NCBI RefSeq assembly: GCF_029960645.1
Contig: NZ_JASBQY010000006.1
Span: 78,790-142,789, forward strand
Direction of reading: 5' to 3'
From: Arthrobacter sp. AL12
GTDB taxonomy: Bacteria > Actinomycetota > Actinomycetes > Actinomycetales > Micrococcaceae
Length of the DNA stretch: 64,000 nt
This document shows positions 1 through 8,481 of this stretch, one piece after another (within the stretch, counting starts at the first letter, position 1; each line of letters opens with the position of its first letter). Below the pieces are notes generated by a model that searched no databases, was not told the DNA's origin, and was given only the letters and a program-made list of their open reading frames with translations. The position numbers and the translations under genes were made by a program.

Positions 1-512
1 TTTCCTTCGCCGGATCCATCCGCGGCACCACCATCGGCCTGCGGGAGCCGGACGGCGAAGTTATTGACGTCCGCGTCCCGGCCGGCATCAAGGACGGCCA
101 GAAGGTCCGTGTCCGCGGCAAGGGCCAGTACGGTCCGGCCGGATACGGGGACCTCATGGTCACAGTCTCGGTCAAGCCGCACGATTTCTACGTCCGCGAC
201 GGCGACAACCTGCGCATCCACGTGCCGGTCAGCTTCCCCGAGGCTGCCCTGGGCGCCGACATCGAGGTTCCCACCATCGACGGCGACAAGGTCAAGGTCC
301 GCGTCCCGGCCGGCACGCCGTCAGGGCGCACGCTCCGCGTCAAGGGCCGTGGCGTCAAGCACGCCAAGGCCACCGGGGACCTGTTGGTGACCATCGACGT
401 CGCCGTCCCTCGGAAGCTGAACAAGGAAGCCGAGGAAGCTGTCAAGGCCTTCGCCGCGGCGACCGCCGGCGAGGACGTCCGCGCCGAACTGGCAGCCAAG
501 GCCAGGCTCTAG
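1..512 (+). CDS. dnaJ: DnaJ (Hsp40) co-chaperone, C-terminal part, cut by window edge
   Basis: About 170 C-terminal residues of a DnaJ-family co-chaperone, open from base 3 to the stop at 510-512; the J domain and any zinc-finger region lie outside the window. What is visible is the substrate-binding beta-sandwich part. The two typical turn motifs appear as VPAGIKDGQKVRVRGKG and VPAGTPSGRTLRVKGRG, and a YGDLMVTV strand sits between them. DnaJ stimulates the ATPase of DnaK and delivers unfolded clients in the cytoplasm. The next gene, 15 bases on, is hspR, which is the usual tail of the actinobacterial dnaK-grpE-dnaJ-hspR operon. Autoregulation by HspR is therefore expected, but the operon promoter is not in view. 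It could be a CbpA-type paralogue, since the part that would tell is missing. Confidence 0.95.
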   Translation, partial: SFAGSIRGTTIGLREPDGEVIDVRVPAGIKDGQKVRVRGKGQYGPAGYGDLMVTVSVKPHDFYVRDGDNLRIHVPVSFPEAALGADIEVPTIDGDKVKVRVPAGTPSGRTLRVKGRGVKHAKATGDLLVTIDVAVPRKLNKEAEEAVKAFAAATAGEDVRAELAAKARL

Positions 513-527
513 GAGCGGACGCCTGTC

Positions 528-950
528 ATGGCCATCGAGTACGAGCAGCCGATCTTTGTGATCTCCGTCGCCGCGGAACTGGCGGACATGCACCCCCAGA
601 CGCTGCGGCAGTATGACCGGCTGGGCATCGTCTCGCCCAGCCGTGCCCCCGGCAAGTCCCGGCGCTATTCGCAGCGCGACATCACCATGCTCCGTGAGGT
701 GCAGCGGCTCTCGCAGGAGGGCGTTTCCCTTGAAGGCATCAAACGGATCCTCCAGCTGGAGAACCAGGTGGCGGCCCTGCAGCACCGGGTCGCCGAGCTG
801 AGCGATGAACTCGAACGCCGCCCCCGCAGCCTGGAGTCCCGCATTTTCGCCGCCGGAGCCGCGGGCGACGTCGTCAGCCTGGCCCGCGGCAAGCGCCCCC
901 GGGCGCGGTCCCAGGCCATCGTTGTGTGGAGGCCGCGGAACGGCGAGTGA
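528..950 (+). CDS. hspR: HspR, MerR-family heat-shock repressor
   Basis: 140-residue cytoplasmic repressor of the HspR branch of the MerR family. An N-terminal winged helix-turn-helix is seen in AAELADMHPQTLRQYDRLG and the arginine-rich KSRRYSQRDI (residues about 12-55). A coiled-coil helix follows (LQLENQVAALQHRVAELS, about 80-97), then a basic tail. In Streptomyces and Mycobacterium, HspR binds HAIR inverted repeats (CTTGAGT-N7-ACTCAAG), uses DnaK as co-repressor, and controls the dnaK operon and clpB. A matching HAIR-like site lies in front of clpB in this same window (48507-48527). The gene sits 15 bases after dnaJ in the same direction, so co-transcription is very likely. The ATG at 528 is the natural start. 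Confidence 0.95.
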   Translation: MAIEYEQPIFVISVAAELADMHPQTLRQYDRLGIVSPSRAPGKSRRYSQRDITMLREVQRLSQEGVSLEGIKRILQLENQVAALQHRVAELSDELERRPRSLESRIFAAGAAGDVVSLARGKRPRARSQAIVVWRPRNGE

Positions 951-1221
951 CGTCGCCTCACGTCTGCCTCCGGTCTCCGCCGTCCAAGTAGCCGGCGGTC
1001 ACCGGGCAAGTATCCGCCTACGCCCCCGGGTAGTTCGCGGCCGGAAAGACGGGTACAGCGTTTGCGTGACTTCGGGGCCGTCCGGCCGTTTGAATTGTCG
1101 TGGCACGAACGACTGGCATCACTGCCAGCGGAACAGCGAGGACCGCCGGGGGGCGCCGCATGTTTGATCCATCTTCGCCGGGCAAACCGGCACCTGGACC
1201 CGCACTGATCGCGGGCAGGTC

Positions 1222-1620
1222 ATGAACTCCGGGCTCCACGCCCTGGCCATGTTCGCAGGATCCCTCACGGGCTCCATCCTGCTGACCCTGGGGCAGACCG
1301 TCGTCGTCATCTGTGTCTGCTTCGATATGGTCCGCGCCCTCTCGGTGCCGCGGTCCCACCGCCGTTACGTGGCCAACACCGTCTTCACCACACTGGCCTG
1401 GCCCTCGATCCTGATCAGCGCCGTCAGCGTGCTCATCGATGCCGCCAGCGGGACGTGGCAGGACGTCGCCCCCGGGGTCTTCGTGATGGTGATGGTGATC
1501 TACCGGTGGCGACACGGCGGTGACGAGGACAGCTGGTGGAAGGGCAAAGGCAAGAAACTGGCCACCTGGTTCCGGACGCAGACGGCCTCCCGGTCCGTGA
1601 CGGCGCCTGCCGCGGCCTGA
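1222..1620 (+). CDS. Small hypothetical membrane protein
   Basis: 132 residues, family not recognised. Hydrophobic segments lie at about residues 7-35 and 55-75, with a third around 85-97 (FVMVMVIYRW), and the C-terminal third is basic (KGKGKKLATW). It is probably an inner-membrane protein with two or three helices. A 21-codon reading frame starting at 1160 ends on a TGA that overlaps this ATG (ATGA), so the start may be translationally coupled to a short upstream peptide. That upstream frame follows a G-rich stretch. The gene is followed at once by the tandem and inverted repeat at 1627-1755 and is convergent with the helicase gene. No function can be given. Confidence 0.7.
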   Translation: MNSGLHALAMFAGSLTGSILLTLGQTVVVICVCFDMVRALSVPRSHRRYVANTVFTTLAWPSILISAVSVLIDAASGTWQDVAPGVFVMVMVIYRWRHGGDEDSWWKGKGKKLATWFRTQTASRSVTAPAAA

Positions 1621-1626
1621 ACCCCT

Positions 1627-1755
1627 CAACGCGGGGTCACTCCGCTCCCATCGACCAGCAACGCGGGGTCACTCCGCTCCCATCGACCAGCAAAGCGGGG
1701 TCACTCCGCGCCCATCCTGAGGGGTTTTACCGGCGCCAAGTGACCCCGCGTTGCT
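1627..1755. repeat. Intergenic palindrome, family B, with left arm tandemly triplicated
   Basis: Three direct copies with a 32-base period start at 1627, 1659 and 1691, each beginning CAACGCGGGGTCACTCC (the third has CAAAGCG). The third copy is the left arm of a large hairpin whose right arm is GTGACCCCGCGTTGCT, ending at 1755. The loop contains GGGGTTTT. The same arms recur at 36412-36478. The element fills the space between two convergent genes (stops at 1620 and 1774), so a bidirectional terminator role is likely. The spacer-free 32-base repeats look like local duplication of one arm. Confidence 0.85.
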
Positions 1756-1773
1756 GTCCGGGGCGGGGGTGCG

Positions 1774-4700
1774 TCAGTCGGTGAACAGCGCGGCCAGGTC
1801 CTCGGCGGTCAGTGCTCCGCCGGAGAGGGCGTCGCCTTCCATGACGTCCGCGAACAGCTGGGACTTCCTGGCCTTGAGCGCCATGACCTTCTCCTCGATG
1901 GTGTCCTTGGCGACCAGCCGGTAGACCATGACGTTCCGGGCCTGGCCGATGCGGTGCGTGCGGTCCACGGCCTGCGCCTCGGAGGCCGGGTTCCACCACG
2001 GGTCCAGCAGGAACACGTAGTCCGCCTCCGTCAGGTTCAGGCCGAAGCCGCCGGCCTTGAGGCTGATCAGGAACACCGGGGCGGCGCCGTTCTTGAACTC
2101 GTTCACGACGTCGGTGCGGTTCCGGGTGCTGCCGTCGAGGTAGCAGAACTCGATGTTCTCCTCGACGAGCCGCTCGCGGACCTTGCCCAGGAATCCCGTG
2201 AACTGGCTGAAGATCAGCGCCCGGTGCCCTTCCGCCACAAGGTCCTCCAGCTGCTCAAAGAGCACATCGAGCTTGCTGGACCGCACCCCGGCGAGCGAGG
2301 GGTCGATCAGCGAGGGGTCCAGGCTGAGCTGCCGCAGCAGGGTGAGGGACTGGAAGATGGTGAAGCGGTTCTTGTTGACGTCGTCGATCAGGCCCAGGAT
2401 CTTCTGCCGTTCCCGCTGCAGGTGCGTCTGGTACACCTTTTGGTGCCGCGGGTTCAGCACGACCTCCAGGATCTGCTCCTGCTTCGGCGGCAGGTCGTGG
2501 ATGACCTGCTCCTTGGTGCGGCGCATCATGAGCGGACGGACCCGGCGCCGCAGCTTGTCCAGCTGGGCCCTGTCACCGTTCTTTTCGACCGGCTTCTGGT
2601 AGTACTCGGCGAACCGCTTCGGGCTGGAGAAGAGCCCCGGCGCGACGATCGAGGTGAGCGCCCAAAACTCCATCAGGTTGTTCTCCAGAGGGGTGCCCGT
2701 GATGGCGAGTTTGAACACTGCCGGGAGTTTCCGGGCGCACTGGTAGGCCTTGGACTGGTGGTTCTTGACGAACTGGGCCTCGTCCAGGACCAGGCCGGCC
2801 CATTCCTTGGAGGCGTAGGCCTCATAGTCGATCCGGAACAGGGCGTAGGAGGTGATGACGATGTCCGCCCCCGCCATGGCCTCGGCGGGGCTCGAGCCGC
2901 TCTTGGCGAAGGTCTCGCCGACGGCGCGCACGGTGAGGCCGGGGGCGAACCGCGCGGTCTCGGCCTCCCAGTTGCCCACCACGCTCGTGGGGGCCACCAC
3001 CAGGAACGGTGCAGCGCCCGGTGCAGCACCGGGTGCAGCGCCGGCGGGAGACTGCGCTGGAGATGCGGAGCCGCCGGCAAGGGTGGCGGCAGCGCCGCCG
3101 TCGGACGCTGCGGCGGACCCGGAGGCCAGGTCCTTTGCGGCGCAGATCAGCGCCAGCGCCTGCACCGTCTTGCCCAGGCCCATGTCATCGGCCAGCACCC
3201 CGCCGAGTCCGTGCCGGTAAAGGAAACTGAGCCAGTTGAAGCCCTCGAGCTGGTACGGGCGCAGCTCGGCGTTGAGGGTTGCGGGCAACGGCAGGCCCTT
3301 GACGCCGCCTTCCAGCAGCCCGCCGACAGCCTCACGCCAGGCGGCGGCCTGTTCGTCCACGATGCCCAGTTGCGCGAGTTCGTCCCAGAGCCCGGCCTGG
3401 AAACGGCTGATCTGCAGCGGCGCGTCCTTGTTGTCCTGCAGTTCCCGCGCCTCTTCGATCAGCGCCCGCAGCTGGTGCAGTTCGGGCAGGTCCAGGGAGA
3501 AGTACGCGCCGCTGGGTAGCAGCATCTTGGTCTGGCCTGCGGCGAGGGCGGAGAAAACGGCCGCGAAGGACACCGGCTGGCCCTCCAGGGAAATCTGGAT
3601 GCCCAGGTCGAACCAGTCCCGCTGCTCGGTGGCCTTGGTGGAGATGGACACCACCGGGGCCTCCTCGGCCTCGCGGTAGTCGGCGATCTCGCCGGCCGTG
3701 TCCACGCTGACGCCGGGGATCTCGCGGAGCGCAGGGAGCAGCTCTTCGGTGAACGCCAGGGTGTCGAGGCCGCTGAGTTCGGCCGAGGCTGCCAGCCGCG
3801 GTGTTCCCCAGCCGCCCGTGGCCGACTCGCCCAGCGCCGGCACCACGTCCCAGGGCTGTCCGAGGGCTTCGAGGATGCGGGCCTCGGCAGGGTCGTCCCG
3901 GTAGCCGTGATCGCCGGGGTGACGCCACAGCGGCTGCGACGTGACGAGCGTGCCGGACTTGTAGTGCCACTCCCAGTGCAGCCGGACCCGGTGGTCGGCG
4001 CCGTAATTCGCCAGCAGCGACAGGGTGGGAACGGCCAGCTGGGGCAGCACCACGGACTCGTCGGAGGCCGTGACCCGGGCGCTCTGCTTGAGTTTGGGGT
4101 AGAAGCCGGTCAGGAAGCGGCTCTCGTCCCGGGCCGGGATGTGCAGCGTGGTTCCCGCGGTGACGAAGGTCAGGAGCTCCTCGCTGAGCCCGCTCTCCAG
4201 CGGGGCGAGCGTGATGACGGAGTCCGTCTGCGCGACTCCCGGCAGCGCATCCGGCACGGACGTCAGGAAGATCCCGTGCGCCGGTCGCCCGATGGTCCCG
4301 ACGGATGCGGGATCAACCACCTCCCCCTCGACGGTGATGACGGGGGCCAGCGACAGGCCGCCGCCGTCCCCGCCGGTGGCGGCGGGCACGACGGCGCCGT
4401 CCTCCTCGGCGGGGGCCGGCGCGGTGCCGAACCGGGTCAGGTTGAGCCCGACGGCCGCCGGCTGCTCAACGAGCCGCACCGGCTCGGGCCCGCGGCTGTG
4501 GACCAATGCGAGGCCGATCTTCCCGGCCTGGGCCAGCAGGCTCCACAGGTTCTTCCCGGCGTAGGTGTTCAGGCCCAGCCACAGCCCGGTTCCGGCGTGC
4601 TGGCGGTTCGCCTGGGCGGTGTGCGACGCGAGGAACTCCTGCATCCACTCGACGTGGGATTCGTTGCATTCGCGCCGGTAGCTCAGGTAGCTCAGGGTGT

Positions 4701-5295
4701 TCCAGGAGACGTCGCCGCGGATCCATTTGCCCTTGGCACCCATGATCACGGGACGGGCCTTCAGCTGGCGCACGCTACGCAGCGGATCGCGGCGTCCGGT
4801 GTAGGAGAAGTGCGGGGCGGGTTCTTCAATCTCGAACTGGAGCGCCAGCGGGACCCCGCTGGTGGACTGAGTGATCCCCGGCTGCGCGATCAGCGGGCTG
4901 AGGGCCTGTTCCCAGTCCGGGACCTCGAGCACCGGGGCCTGCCGGGAGAGCCGGCTGACGCCGGCGGGGGCCAGCAGCTGGACACGGATCGCGGGGTTGT
5001 CCTCGGCCGAGAACAACAGCGCGGCCACATGTTTGCAGTCTTTCCGGACCGGGCAGCTGCAGACGCCCACGGTGCAGCTCCAGCCGCCCGCCTTCCGGAC
5101 CAGTTTCGCCGTGGTCGAATACGGCACGTCGGCGCCGCCCCGCACCTTTCCGAGCATGAGTCCGGTAGCGGCGTCGAAGGAAATACCGGAAACGCGGCTC
5201 CCCATGGCGTAGGCAAGCCCGGCCGCAAGGGAGCGGTCGTTGATCGCGGGAGTCTGTATTGCCAGTGCCGCACTATCGTCCGGATGGGATGGCAT
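1774..5295 (-). CDS. SNF2-family DEAD/DEAH helicase with SWIM zinc finger
   Basis: 1173-residue SWI2/SNF2 ATPase. An N-terminal SWIM zinc finger has ligands C79, C81, C87 and H89 (VCSCPVRKDCKHVAAL). A long middle region of the bacterial SNF2 type follows. The ATPase core has Walker A LADDMGLGKTVQ at about residue 700, a DEAQ box (VLDEAQFVKNHQ, about 837), ITGTPLENN, and a C-terminal helicase half ending in THRIGQARNVMVYRL at about 1115. Such proteins translocate on DNA or remodel nucleoprotein; the cellular role of this family is not settled. An Ala/Gly/Ser/Pro-rich insert with GAAP repeats (about 725-762) interrupts the core just after Walker A and is probably a flexible surface loop. The ATG at 5295 is chosen. 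The gene faces DUF4375 across a 229-base divergent intergenic region. Confidence 0.93.
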   Translation of the reverse strand: MPSHPDDSAALAIQTPAINDRSLAAGLAYAMGSRVSGISFDAATGLMLGKVRGGADVPYSTTAKLVRKAGGWSCTVGVCSCPVRKDCKHVAALLFSAEDNPAIRVQLLAPAGVSRLSRQAPVLEVPDWEQALSPLIAQPGITQSTSGVPLALQFEIEEPAPHFSYTGRRDPLRSVRQLKARPVIMGAKGKWIRGDVSWNTLSYLSYRRECNESHVEWMQEFLASHTAQANRQHAGTGLWLGLNTYAGKNLWSLLAQAGKIGLALVHSRGPEPVRLVEQPAAVGLNLTRFGTAPAPAEEDGAVVPAATGGDGGGLSLAPVITVEGEVVDPASVGTIGRPAHGIFLTSVPDALPGVAQTDSVITLAPLESGLSEELLTFVTAGTTLHIPARDESRFLTGFYPKLKQSARVTASDESVVLPQLAVPTLSLLANYGADHRVRLHWEWHYKSGTLVTSQPLWRHPGDHGYRDDPAEARILEALGQPWDVVPALGESATGGWGTPRLAASAELSGLDTLAFTEELLPALREIPGVSVDTAGEIADYREAEEAPVVSISTKATEQRDWFDLGIQISLEGQPVSFAAVFSALAAGQTKMLLPSGAYFSLDLPELHQLRALIEEARELQDNKDAPLQISRFQAGLWDELAQLGIVDEQAAAWREAVGGLLEGGVKGLPLPATLNAELRPYQLEGFNWLSFLYRHGLGGVLADDMGLGKTVQALALICAAKDLASGSAAASDGGAAATLAGGSASPAQSPAGAAPGAAPGAAPFLVVAPTSVVGNWEAETARFAPGLTVRAVGETFAKSGSSPAEAMAGADIVITSYALFRIDYEAYASKEWAGLVLDEAQFVKNHQSKAYQCARKLPAVFKLAITGTPLENNLMEFWALTSIVAPGLFSSPKRFAEYYQKPVEKNGDRAQLDKLRRRVRPLMMRRTKEQVIHDLPPKQEQILEVVLNPRHQKVYQTHLQRERQKILGLIDDVNKNRFTIFQSLTLLRQLSLDPSLIDPSLAGVRSSKLDVLFEQLEDLVAEGHRALIFSQFTGFLGKVRERLVEENIEFCYLDGSTRNRTDVVNEFKNGAAPVFLISLKAGGFGLNLTEADYVFLLDPWWNPASEAQAVDRTHRIGQARNVMVYRLVAKDTIEEKVMALKARKSQLFADVMEGDALSGGALTAEDLAALFTD

Positions 5296-5524
5296 GTGCG
5301 CGCTACTTTCAGCAGTTGGTCATCGGATCCATCTTAGCGAGCCTGGCCGGGCTCCCCGTACCCGGCTACCTGCCCATGTGGACAACCGGGCAAGGACGTG
5401 CCCGGCCCCGGGACACCCAAACTTCGCCGGACGTTCAGCTGCGGCTCAACCCCGGTACCGGCGGCGGCACGTAGCGTGGAAAGGGTTCGGAGCGCCACCG
5501 CCTTTCAGCAGTGAGGACTTTTCC

Positions 5525-6403
5525 ATGAGCACCAGCCCTTCCACCACCCTTTCCGCCACCGGCCACGCGACGGTCCTGCCGCGGCAGATCATCAACGGCA
5601 GCGACGCGGACGTCGTCGATGCGAACGTGGACGTGGTCAACACCATGTACGCGGAGCTGCTCGACGTCGGGGAAATCACACCGAACGCGCTGCGCAGCTA
5701 CTACGTCGACTTCTACCTGACGCAGGCACTGGGCGGCGGGTTCGCCCAGTACGTGTTCACCGCACCCGAACGCGAGGACATCGACGCCTACGTCCGGGCC
5801 GGGCTGGAAAACATGGGGGCAGCCGCGCACCTGGACCTCTTCAACCGCACCGTGGCCGCTTTCGAGGCCCTCTCCGAGGAGGAGGCCGACGCGTATCTTG
5901 ACGGGGACGCGGATCTGGACGGCGGCACGGCCGCCGTCGAGGGCGTCCCGGCCGCGGCGCGGCTCCTGGAGGAGCTCGACGGCGAGTTCGAGGCGCTGCT
6001 GGAATCCGAGGACATCACCGCGCTCAACGCCGCCTGGCTGCGGGGCCAGTCCGACCTCCTCGTCCTGGACGAGGAGGAACTCGAACGCCATATCGCCGAA
6101 CGGGTCTCCCGGATCCCGAACCTGGCGGAGCGCCAGGCCGAGGCGGCCGAGGATGACCTGCTGGACACCCCGGAATTCGAGGTGATCATCCGCGAGCTCT
6201 GCGACGTGGCCGGCCACACGCTCGTGAAGATCACCATGGGCGACCCCAACTATGACCACGAGGGCCAGAGAACCCTGGCGTGGCATTTCACCACGGACCA
6301 GGGTGAGTTCCTCATGCTGGACGACGACCAGGAAGCGGTCATGATCCACCCGGACACGAAGGAGATTCTGGCCGCCGTCGAGTTCGAGGTTGAGGACGAC
6401 TGA
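5525..6403 (+). CDS. DMP19/DUF4375-like hypothetical protein
   Basis: 292 residues, cytoplasmic, acidic. Residues about 30-110 (VDVVNTMYAELLDVGEI, then LRSYYVDFYLTQALGGG and FAQYVFTAP) resemble the DMP19/DUF4375 domain, which is named after a neisserial DNA-mimic protein. Most copies outside Neisseria are uncharacterised. A C-terminal part of about 80 residues holds a FEVIIRELCDVAGHTL segment and strands rich in D/E. The start at 5525 is preferred over in-frame codons further upstream because it follows the spacer after AGTGAGGAC and begins where the conserved protein begins. A DNA-mimic role should not be assumed from the name. It converges with the lipoprotein gene, with 33 bases between the stops. 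Confidence 0.75.
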   Translation: MSTSPSTTLSATGHATVLPRQIINGSDADVVDANVDVVNTMYAELLDVGEITPNALRSYYVDFYLTQALGGGFAQYVFTAPEREDIDAYVRAGLENMGAAAHLDLFNRTVAAFEALSEEEADAYLDGDADLDGGTAAVEGVPAAARLLEELDGEFEALLESEDITALNAAWLRGQSDLLVLDEEELERHIAERVSRIPNLAERQAEAAEDDLLDTPEFEVIIRELCDVAGHTLVKITMGDPNYDHEGQRTLAWHFTTDQGEFLMLDDDQEAVMIHPDTKEILAAVEFEVEDD

Positions 6404-6436
6404 GCCGGAGCGTCCGGCGCCGGGGCTTGTCTGTTG

Positions 6437-6973
6437 CTAGTACCCGGCGGGCCCGGTGATCATTTCACCGGACGGGGCGACGAGGTACCAGACGCTGCCG
6501 ACGCCCTGTCCCAGGATGTCCCCGGCAGCCAGATCCTTGGCGTAGTAGTACACCGGCATCCCGTTGACGGTGAGCTGCTTCTTGCCGTCCGGGGTGGCAA
6601 TGGTGCCAACGGTGCCGGTGACGCCGTCGACGGCTGGGGCGTCGGTTCCGGCGAGGACCGGGGGCCACGCGGCGAGGCAGCCGCCGGTGCAGGTGCTCGT
6701 CCCGGAGTCCTTGACGTCCTTCGTGTAGTAGTAGATGCTCATGCCCTTGCCGTCGACCACAATCCTGCCAGCGGCCGAATCCGCGACCTTGAGGTCCGGG
6801 GCGGCCGCGGCAGGTGTTGAGGTCGACGCCGGAGCCGAAGTCGCCGCGGTGCTGCCGGGCGGAGTTGTGGCGGCCGCCGACGTCGGCGACGTGGCAGTGC
6901 CGCTGCTGCCGGCACAGCCGGAGAGCAATGCGGCGAGGGCGAACGCGGACAGGCCGATGCTGAGCTTTTTCAT
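6437..6973 (-). CDS. Secreted-repeat lipoprotein (COG4315-like)
   Basis: 178-residue exported lipoprotein. The signal peptide MKKLSIGLSAFALAALLSG is followed by the lipobox LSGC, so Cys21 should be lipidated. A Thr/Ser/Ala-rich linker (about 22-65) leads to two copies of the secreted-repeat domain. The first carries GMSIYYYTKDVKDSGTS and CTGGCLAAWPPV; the second carries GMPVYYYAKDLAAGD. Proteins of this type are of unknown function and are often found beside ECF sigma factor systems. It is divergent from the ECF sigma gene across about 200 bases, so it may be a target of that sigma. The ATG at 6973 is chosen because it begins the signal peptide; in-frame codons upstream give no export signal. 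Confidence 0.88.
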   Translation of the reverse strand: MKKLSIGLSAFALAALLSGCAGSSGTATSPTSAAATTPPGSTAATSAPASTSTPAAAAPDLKVADSAAGRIVVDGKGMSIYYYTKDVKDSGTSTCTGGCLAAWPPVLAGTDAPAVDGVTGTVGTIATPDGKKQLTVNGMPVYYYAKDLAAGDILGQGVGSVWYLVAPSGEMITGPAGY

Positions 6974-7176
6974 CTGCTGCTCCTTGACTCGGACCGGCCA
7001 ACTGGCCAGGCCGGCGCTACCCGTTACGACGGCCCCGGGGGAACAATGGTTCACAGCAGGTACTGGGCGAGCAGGCCTCGGGCTGCGCCCGGAATCCGCA
7101 CGCGTGAACCGTTCCGGCGGTCCGCGCGTCATAAGGGGCAGCAGCGCAAAACCCTCAAGGGCCAGGGAGGACGGAC

Positions 7177-7677
7177 ATGTCGCTGGACGAAGACGTGGTG
7201 GCGGCGATTTACCGCGACCACGGACCGGCCCTCCGGCGTTTCGTGCTCAGCGCCTGCCGGGACCCGCAACTGGCCGATGACGTGGTGCAGGAGACCATCC
7301 TGCGGGTCTGGCAGCAGGCCCCCCAGATCACCGGGAGCCTGCGCAGCTACCTGTTCCGGACGGCCCGCAACATCATGATCGACAACTACCGCAAGGCTCA
7401 GTGCCGGCCCCGCGAGACGTCGGACCGGGAGCTGGCCGACCCGGCCGACGGCGCGGAACGCGTCAACGAACTCCTCAACCGGGTGCTGATGGAAGAGGCG
7501 CTGCTGCGGCTCAGCGCCGAGCACCGGGACGTTCTCGTGGCCCTCCATTACCGCCGCTACACCGTCCAGGAGGCCTCGGTCAGCCTGAAGATCCCGAGCG
7601 GAACCGTGAAGTCCCGGGCGTTCTACGCCGTCCGGGCCCTCCGCGCGATCCTCGATGAGATGGGGGTGGAACGGTGA
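7177..7677 (+). CDS. ECF-type RNA polymerase sigma factor
   Basis: 166-residue sigma-70 family factor of the extracytoplasmic-function group. Region 2 spans about residues 10-75 (DDVVQETILRVWQQ and YLFRTARNIMIDNYRK). Region 4 is a helix-turn-helix at about 110-160 (LSAEHRDVLVALHYRR, then IPSGTVKSRAFYAVRALR). It resembles the SigK/SigL groups of actinobacteria. The next gene overlaps by four bases (ATGA at 7674-7677) and encodes its zinc-binding anti-sigma factor, so the two are translationally coupled. Such sigmas often activate their own promoter, but I could not assign a -35/-10 pair with confidence. The signal sensed is unknown. Confidence 0.95.
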   Translation: MSLDEDVVAAIYRDHGPALRRFVLSACRDPQLADDVVQETILRVWQQAPQITGSLRSYLFRTARNIMIDNYRKAQCRPRETSDRELADPADGAERVNELLNRVLMEEALLRLSAEHRDVLVALHYRRYTVQEASVSLKIPSGTVKSRAFYAVRALRAILDEMGVER

Positions 7678-8357
7678 GCGGCACGGAGCTGCACCAGCTG
7701 CTCGGCGCCTACCTGCTGGGCGGTCTGGAGCCCGGGGAGGCTGCCGCCTTTGAGCAGCATCTGGGCAGCTGTGCGGACTGCCGGCAGGAGCTGGACGAAC
7801 TGGCCAGCCTCCCCGCGCTGCTGGACGCGCTCCCGGTCCCCGACGCCGTCGCCCTCGCCGCCGCTGCTCCTGCCGGGCGGGGACCGTCGAGGCCGGACCA
7901 CGCGCCGGCCGCCGTGCCCCGGCGGATGCTTGAGGAACTGTCCACGCGCCGCCGGAGGGCACGGCGCCGCTGGACCGCGGCCCTCGCCGGGGCGGCCGCG
8001 GCGTGCCTCGCCCTCGGAATCCTGGCCGCGCCGCTGTTCAATCCGCCGCCCAAACCGGACGCCAGCTACTCCGTCCAAGCCAGCGACGGGCTGCAGATCA
8101 CGGTGGGCATGGTGAAGAAGCCCTGGGGCACCGAGCTCGCGGTCGACGGCCGGAGCCTGCCGGCGGACGGCACCTTCTCGCTCTGGGTGAAGGACAGCGA
8201 CGGCGTCGAAGACCGCGCCTGCGCCTGGAAGGCTACGCCCAGTGGCAGGGTCAGGATCACCGGGGCCACGCCGCTGCAGCTTTCGAACATCGTCAGCGTC
8301 GAGATGCGGGACGGGCAGCAACAGACGATGGCGGTCATCTCCGTGCCGCGGGGATAA
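7674..8357 (+). CDS. Anti-sigma factor, zinc-finger membrane type (RskA-like)
   Basis: 227 residues. The N-terminal anti-sigma domain has the zinc motif H-x3-C-x2-C in FEQHLGSCADCRQEL (about residues 24-38). A single transmembrane helix follows at about 102-122 (AALAGAAAACLALGILAAP), and the C-terminal domain lies outside the membrane and is RskA-like (VQASDGLQITVGMVKKPWG, then FSLWVKDSDG). It should hold the upstream ECF factor at the membrane until regulated proteolysis or a redox or ligand signal releases it. The start at 7674 overlaps the sigma stop by four bases. Downstream is a short GC-rich gap before the 598-residue unknown gene. Confidence 0.93.
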   Translation: MSGTELHQLLGAYLLGGLEPGEAAAFEQHLGSCADCRQELDELASLPALLDALPVPDAVALAAAAPAGRGPSRPDHAPAAVPRRMLEELSTRRRRARRRWTAALAGAAAACLALGILAAPLFNPPPKPDASYSVQASDGLQITVGMVKKPWGTELAVDGRSLPADGTFSLWVKDSDGVEDRACAWKATPSGRVRITGATPLQLSNIVSVEMRDGQQQTMAVISVPRG

Positions 8358-8481
8358 CGGGGGGCCACGTCACCGCCCCGCGTTAACTGTCGGACCTCCC
8401 TGCTCTACTCGTGGTGGGGGAGCCGACGGCTTCCCCACCACCTGCGGCACGCACGTCCGCACCGGCGATTGGGGATTCGTT

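Noticed and set aside
1627..1722. Three 32-base direct repeats that could suggest a CRISPR array
   Set aside because: There are no spacers: the copies abut, and the third is one arm of a hairpin. No cas genes are near.
1954..3519. 521-codon open frame on the plus strand
   Set aside because: It is antisense to the SNF2 helicase, with biased composition typical of shadow frames in GC-rich genes.
3907..5337. 476-codon open frame on the plus strand
   Set aside because: Antisense to the N-terminal half of the helicase; no domain, and its start lies inside that gene.
5525..6403. DNA-mimic anti-restriction role for the DMP19-like protein
   Set aside because: The name comes from one studied homologue; there is no restriction or phage gene nearby to support the role here.
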